This document shows positions 58,970 to 64,000 of a stretch of 64,000 nt of DNA, in pieces (the stretch's first letter is position 1; each line of letters begins with the position of its first letter). Made by a program: the position numbers and the translations under genes. This DNA comes from Xestospongia bergquistia (Eukaryota > Porifera > Demospongiae > Haplosclerida > Petrosiidae). The notes under the pieces are model-generated. The model was given only the letters and a program-made list of their open reading frames with translations, did not search any database and was not told where the DNA came from. The stretch spans positions 7,474,730 to 7,538,729 of the forward strand of contig OZ014414.1 of NCBI GenBank assembly GCA_963965975.1. The letters are read 5' to 3'.

Positions 58970-60175
58970 CAGCAAAAAAAAAACAAGATTAAAACTACCC
59001 ACAATGATTGTATCAACTACAATACAAATTGGTTATATTAACCTACATGTAATTGAAGTGACACTCCTGGGTAACTTTAACTAAAATGGGTTAATGTAAC
59101 TAAGTTGGTTGAAGCTACCATGTTGACTGACTGTTAATATAACTACGTTATAGGTAGTTTAACACCAAAAATAACAATGTAATCTAGTTATTAAAACAAA
59201 TTGGTAAAAGGGAGAAAAAGCAATATTAGTTTACATAACATAGTGTTTTAGATAAATATAAGTCAAACCATCTGTTAGTTTATGACCATGATAAACATTA
59301 TAATCAAATAAATCAATATTAATGACTGCATGGTGTGAAGAAAGACATTCACTTAAAATAGAATTTTGTCATTTTAACCCTTAATTGTCCTCGTTACCAG
59401 AATCTCATTAAGTTGATGTAAGCCAAATATTGAGTTACCATAAAGCCAAAAACTGGTCTAACTTAATATGTGAAAAGTCAACTAGAAGCCAAAAGTAGTC
59501 TTTGTAGTTTATATCCAATAACGGAAATTATGAGGAAGAGATGGATACTGTTTCAACCTAACTAACTAAGTTAATTAAGTTGAAATAGTATCTACTTATA
59601 GCTTCAATTGAAGCCATGATTCGACTACTATAGCAAAGTGGGTGTAAAAGCAATGTGGTTGTAGATGCAACTAGTTTGCTTCATGCTTATTGAGATACAC
59701 TAGTATTGGCCTTGTAGCAACTTTGAATTGGACTTACATCATATTAATGTAACTGTAGTAACAAAGACCTTAGTTAAAATGACAATATGCTTTTTTCAGT
59801 GTGGCTATCAAAATAAAGTACATTACATGATGAAACCAAACAAAGAAGCATGTCACCACCAATGATTTACATTAACAATATTAGTTGTAACAACCTATTT
59901 TGTTAGTTATGATAACTACAACATATGTTAGAATCAAACCTACTAAGAGTTACAGTAACCACAGTGCATGAAGTTAAAGTAACAGCAATTGTTACCTCAA
60001 CTACTTATGTCAGATGTTACTTTAACTATAGGTGTGGGTTATAATCACTAATATATTTGACAGTTGTTTTAACTATAATTTTCATTGGGTTATTTTAACC
60101 AAAGACATGGGTTACCTGAGTTGCAGGTGTTTTGACCCAAAGGTTTGGGTACTTTCTACCCATCACTTTTTACTG
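58970..60175 (-). mobile_element. 1.2-kb non-autonomous DNA transposon, copy 1
   Basis: Starts CAGCAAAAAAAAAACAAG and ends CACTTTTTACTG; inverted ends CAG(C/T)AAAAA. Rich in GTTA/TAAC phrases (for example GGGTTAATGTAACTAAGTT). Comparison with 52790-52810, which lacks it, shows insertion into a TTTCTAC|TG site. It has no open frame. Same family as 36536-41785, where its middle is expanded. Strand is given relative to that copy. Confidence 0.8.
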
Positions 60176-60397
60176 TGACCCATTCGTAAATGTCACATTC
60201 ACCCTGTTTTTTTAATAACCCCAAAGCTTGGGTCTACTTAACATTATTAAATACGTCAACATGACACAAATTTCATACGAACCTGCCACTTATCAATAAC
60301 ACAAGAAGGTGGGTCAAAATTGCACATGCCATTGACCCCAATATTTAATGTTACTTTGACACTACATTTTTCATTAACTCGTATCCAACTATACGTA
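60176..60397. other. spacer between two transposon copies
   Basis: Duplicate of 52806-52990 with a small insertion; continues the sequence interrupted by the first element. Confidence 0.6.
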
Positions 60398-61604
60398 TAG
60401 CAAAAAACACAAGGTTAAAACTACCTGCAATGGTTGTATCAACTACAATATAAATTGGTTATATTAACCTACATGTAATTGAAGTGACACTCCTGGGTAA
60501 CTTTAACTAAAATGGGTTAATGTAACTAAGTTCATTGAAGCTACCATGTTGACTGACTGTTACTATAACTAGTTTAACACCAGAATAACAATGTAATCTA
60601 GTTATTAAACAAATTGGTAAAAGGGAGAAAAAGCAATATTAGTTTACATAACATAGTGTTTTAGATAAATATAAGTCAGACTATCTGTTAGTTTAATATA
60701 AATATGACCATGATAAACATTATAATCAAATAAATCAGATATTAATGACTGCATGGTATGAAGAAACAGAAATGACATGCACTTAAAATAGAATTTTGTC
60801 ATTTCAACCCTTAATTGTCCTCGTTACCAGAATCTTATCAAGTTGATGTAAGCCAAATATTGAGTTACCATAAAGCCAAAAACTGGTCTAACTTAATATG
60901 TGAAAAGTCAACTAGAAGCCAAAAGTAGTCTTTGTAGTTTATATCCAATAACGGAAATTATGAGGAAGAGATGGATACTGTTTCAACCTAACTAACTAAG
61001 TTAATTAAGTTGAAATAGTATCTACTTATAGCTTCAATTGAAGCCATGATTCGACTACTATAGCAAAGTGGGTGTAAAAGCAATGTGGTTGTAGATGCAA
61101 CTAGTTTGCTTCATGCTTATTGAGATACACTAGTATTGGCCTTGTAGCAACTTTGAATTGGACTTACATCATATTAATGTAACTGTAGTAACAAAGACCT
61201 TAGTTAAAATGACAATATGCTTTTTTCAGTGTGGCTATCAAAATAAAGTACATTACATGATGAAACCAAACAAAGAAGCATGTCACCACCAATGATTTAC
61301 ATTAACAATATTACTTGTAACAACCTATTTTGCTAGTTATGATAACTACAACATATGTTAGAATCAAACCTACTAAGAGTTACAGTAACCACAGTGCATG
61401 AAGTTAAAGTAACAGCAATTGTTACCTCAACTACTTATATCAGATGTTACTTTAACTATAGGTGTGGGTTATAATCACTAATACATTTGACAGTTGTTTT
61501 AACTATTATTTTCATTGGGTTATTTTAACCAAAGACATGGGTTACCTGAGTTGCAGATGTTTTGACCCAAAAGTTTGGGTACTTTCTACCCATCACTTTT
61601 TACG
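60398..61604 (-). mobile_element. 1.2-kb non-autonomous DNA transposon, copy 2
   Basis: Starts TAGCAAAAAACACAAGG and ends CACTTTTTACG. Its second half (60870-61604) is almost the same as 59431-60175, whereas the first half differs more, including several small indels. This suggests gene conversion or recombination between the adjacent copies. Confidence 0.8.
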
Positions 61605-61611
61605 AATTGTT

Positions 61612-62262
61612 TTTTAAAAATTTGGCATCAAATTTGAGTTAATTCAATATCTTTAACTGATTGAAGTACTTTGGTTATTTTGATATCTTCTAGATATGAG
61701 TTGTCTTCACATAAGCATCTTCTAGATAATGTGTTGTTTTTTAAATTGGCACCTGTAGGTGTTAGATCTATTCATGTTTTTTATGACTTTGACATCTCTT
61801 ACTGATTGAGGTACTTTGTTTACTGGCTTCTTCTAGATACGAAATACGTTTGTCTTTCAATTAAAATATGCATCTTTAAATATGAGATTTTTTCTTGTTT
61901 AGCTTCTTCTAAGATACTATATTACTATAACATTTTCTAGATGTAATTTATGATGTTCACATTGATATGGTTTATTCTATGGTAAAGTGAAATAACAGCA
62001 TAGTTGCTATGGAGAACTCTCCTATTATTATTTATATATACAACCATTTTCTTAATAACCAATTGGTTAAATGTTACAATTTGAGTTTGTCAAGACAATT
62101 AAAGATTAGTAAGGGTTTCTAATAAAGACATGTTGAGTACTAGTAATGTGAATTCTGTTATAAATTATTGTAATTAAGTAAATTGAGTTCTTCAATGAAA
62201 CTACTAACTACTAAAGAAGCTACTAACTGATATGTGTGATAAATAAAAAAAAAACTGCTGAC
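61612..62262. repeat. right arm of large inverted duplication
   Basis: Reverse complement of 55805-56430, ending at the hAT-like element. Confidence 0.85.
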
Positions 62263-62266
62263 TTAT

Positions 62267-62527
62267 CAGGCCTGTACGCAGACTTTTGAAAAGGGGGGTG
62301 CACATGTGGCGTGAGTCAGGTTGTGTACATGTACATGTATACATGCAGCATGTAGAAAGACGTGAATTTATTACAATTACACCTCCCTGATCAGATGCAT
62401 ACTTGCTGATGCATGTCTATTGCTCAATCATCTGGAAAACCTTTGCATGACTTTTACTCATCTGAATTAATCCTTGAAAAGGAGGGTGCATTTGCACCCC
62501 CCTGCACCCCCCTTGGGTACAGGCCTG
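62267..62527. mobile_element. hAT-like MITE, copy 3 (inverted)
   Basis: CAGGCCTGTACGCAG...GTACAGGCCTG with a perfect 5-bp duplication CTTAT (62262-62266 and 62528-62532), the complement of ATAAG at copy 1. Confirms the element boundary and the 5-bp duplication length. Confidence 0.8.
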
Positions 62528-62845
62528 CTTATCGCTAACTATAGTAGTTAATTTACATAATAGTAAATAACATAGGTAGGTTTTTAGTATACCTTTTCTG
62601 ATTCAATAAACCAGATCTATATCGGACAATTTATATTACGATAAAGTTATTAAACTGTATTATAACCTCACCTGTAAATAATATTCACTAATATACATAA
62701 TATTATGTTGGTATACACCTCTTTGAAATTTTGTCACTGGATGGGTCCCTATAGATAGTCGAGACGTGTGTCAATTGTAATTCATAATTTTGAATGATAA
62801 TTATTTACTTGCCTCATTTGTGGGCGGAGGATGTGCGTGTATGTG

Positions 62846-62853
62846 TATAAAAG
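62846..62853 (+). promoter_or_regulatory. TATA box of natterin copy 3
   Basis: TATAAAAG, 54 bp before the ATG at 62900. Confidence 0.6.
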
Positions 62854-62899
62854 TTACAGAATTGATCAAAAAAACTAGTTGGTGCATGTTGGAGAAATC

Positions 62900-64000
62900 A
62901 TGATGCTGACAAGTGTACTACTGTTAACAATATTTCTGGGATTTAAAACATTAAATCCCAGAAACAATATTTCTGGGATTTAATGTTATAGCCACTCCTG
63001 TTCAAAACCAGAATGACATTGGCTATAATGAGCTAGAAGATTATGATACTTTTCCTGATACTAATGATCAATATCAAGAGAAGAGTGAATTTCCTAACAT
63101 GGAAAAGGAAACAATACAAAACCAATTGGAAGACGAAGAAATTGATACAAATGAACAATATCAAGAGAATGGGGAAATTCCAGACATGGATAAGGAAATG
63201 ATGTGGCAAGAACAAGTTAATGATGATAATTCTCTTCCAATTAGAGATGAAAAAAATGAAAAGCGCAATGAAACTCAATGAAAGGGTTTTTTCAGCAGAA
63301 GGTATAGGTTGCCTCAGACAAACAGGGAGAGACAAAACAAATTACTTTACTACAAAATATATAGTTGGTGGAACTGGAGGAGGCTTTCACACAATTAATT
63401 TTAATGGAGAAAGAATAGGAGAAATTGTTAGGTCCTTAAAGGTGTGGGTGGATAGTAATGCAATCAGATCTGTTCAAGTGGAAATAACTAATGGTAGGAG
63501 TTATACCTATGGAGATAAAAAAGGTGATGAAAGTGAGAAATTCTATTTTGAGCCTGGTGAATTACTTAGAAGCCTCGAGATTTGGGGCAATGGCAAGTGT
63601 GGAGGAGCTGCACGAGTAGCTGGTCTTCTCTTTAGAACAAATAAAGGGAGAAAATTTGAAGTTCATTCTTCAGGACGAAGAAATGGTCCATACCGCCCTC
63701 CTATAGGATCTGGAATTCTCGTTGGAGTTCAACTTCGATCTGGAGATGACTTGGATGCTCTTGGATTTCTAATATTGCGTCGAGTGGAAAAAGCTATCCT
63801 CAGCAATATTAGATATCCATCACTACATACTCTTGCTCTTAGAACAAAACCCATTCGTATCGACACTGTCACATACAATAACAAACGCTCGTCAATTGCA
63901 AGTCATTATACTCTCTCAGGAAGTAAGGCCATTACAGAAAAGGAATCATGGTCTATTACAAAATCACTGGAAACTGAAGTTAGTGCCGAATTTGAGGTGA
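62900..64000 (+). pseudogene. natterin-like gene, copy 3 (frameshifted, runs off the window)
   Basis: The ATG at 62900 opens the same signal peptide as copies 1 and 2, but a 37-bp insertion that makes a perfect hairpin (62947-62987) breaks the frame within the signal peptide. The acidic linker is readable at 63000-63280. A 2-nt deletion near 63272 (CTCAATGAAAGG instead of CTCAAAATGAAAGG) shifts the frame again. From there the lectin and start of the pore-forming domain are open to the window end without stops. Several lectin-domain substitutions (SNAIRSVQV; RSGDDLDALGF) are unique to this copy. Inactive as it stands unless transcription starts downstream. Confidence 0.82.
62947..62987. repeat. 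perfect 18-bp inverted repeat with 5-nt loop
   Basis: Arms AACATTAAATCCCAGAAA and its exact complement, loop CAATA. It arose from an inverted copy of adjacent signal-peptide sequence; absent from copies 1 and 2. Confidence 0.9.

Overview
This is AT-rich eukaryotic DNA. It has very short GT..AG introns (about 44-56 nt), TATA boxes 46-97 bp upstream of start codons, and many transposons of metazoan type (CACTA/EnSpm with a Tnp2-like transposase, Ty3/gypsy, hAT-like and Mutator-like non-autonomous elements). Compact introns, NLR-type leucine-rich repeats, a vitellogenin-type lipid-transfer gene cluster and natterin-like (jacalin + aerolysin) proteins together suggest an early-branching animal, most plausibly a demosponge such as Amphimedon. 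The species is an inference from style, not a sequence match.

Layout. 1-6.4 kb: the 3' end of an intronless YtcJ-like amidohydrolase, a decayed NLR/LRR gene remnant, short repeats, then a complete second copy of the amidohydrolase. 8-12 kb, 16-19.4 kb and 23.6-31.5 kb: three copies of one duplicated block, each a ~430-bp tandem-repeat array, a (TA)n tract and a two-exon gene for an unrecognised secreted 295-residue protein. The first and third copies of the gene are intact; the middle one is a pseudogene. The third block is split by a 3.4-kb Ty3/gypsy element (20219-23625) and a 5.05-kb CACTA element (24185-29237). Both insertions have clear target-site duplications, and paralogous blocks show the empty sites.

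Between and after these blocks (11.9-15.1, 32.4-36.5 and 44-52.3 kb) lie repeated, mostly broken copies of a multi-exon gene with a vitellogenin/apolipoprotein-type (LLTP) N-terminal lipid-transfer domain and an unusual Cys-rich tail. The copy at 46660-50059 is the most complete, but it carries an in-frame stop, a frameshift and perhaps a lost splice donor. Another LLTP copy is cut by a 5.25-kb composite transposon (36536-41785). That element encloses a gypsy fragment, which is itself cut by a Mutator-like element, and it carries four tandem ~400-bp units.

The right-hand part holds three natterin-like genes, each with a signal peptide, acidic linker, jacalin-like lectin domain and aerolysin-like pore-forming domain. 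They lie at 42032-43402 (-), 53805-55178 (-) and 62900 to the window end (+, broken). Copies 2 and 3 are divergent arms of a large inverted duplication whose spacer (about 56.4-61.6 kb) holds two 1.2-kb non-autonomous transposons. Overall the window is a fast-evolving cluster of secreted-protein genes expanding by tandem and inverted duplication with heavy transposon traffic. No tRNA, rRNA or CRISPR array was seen.
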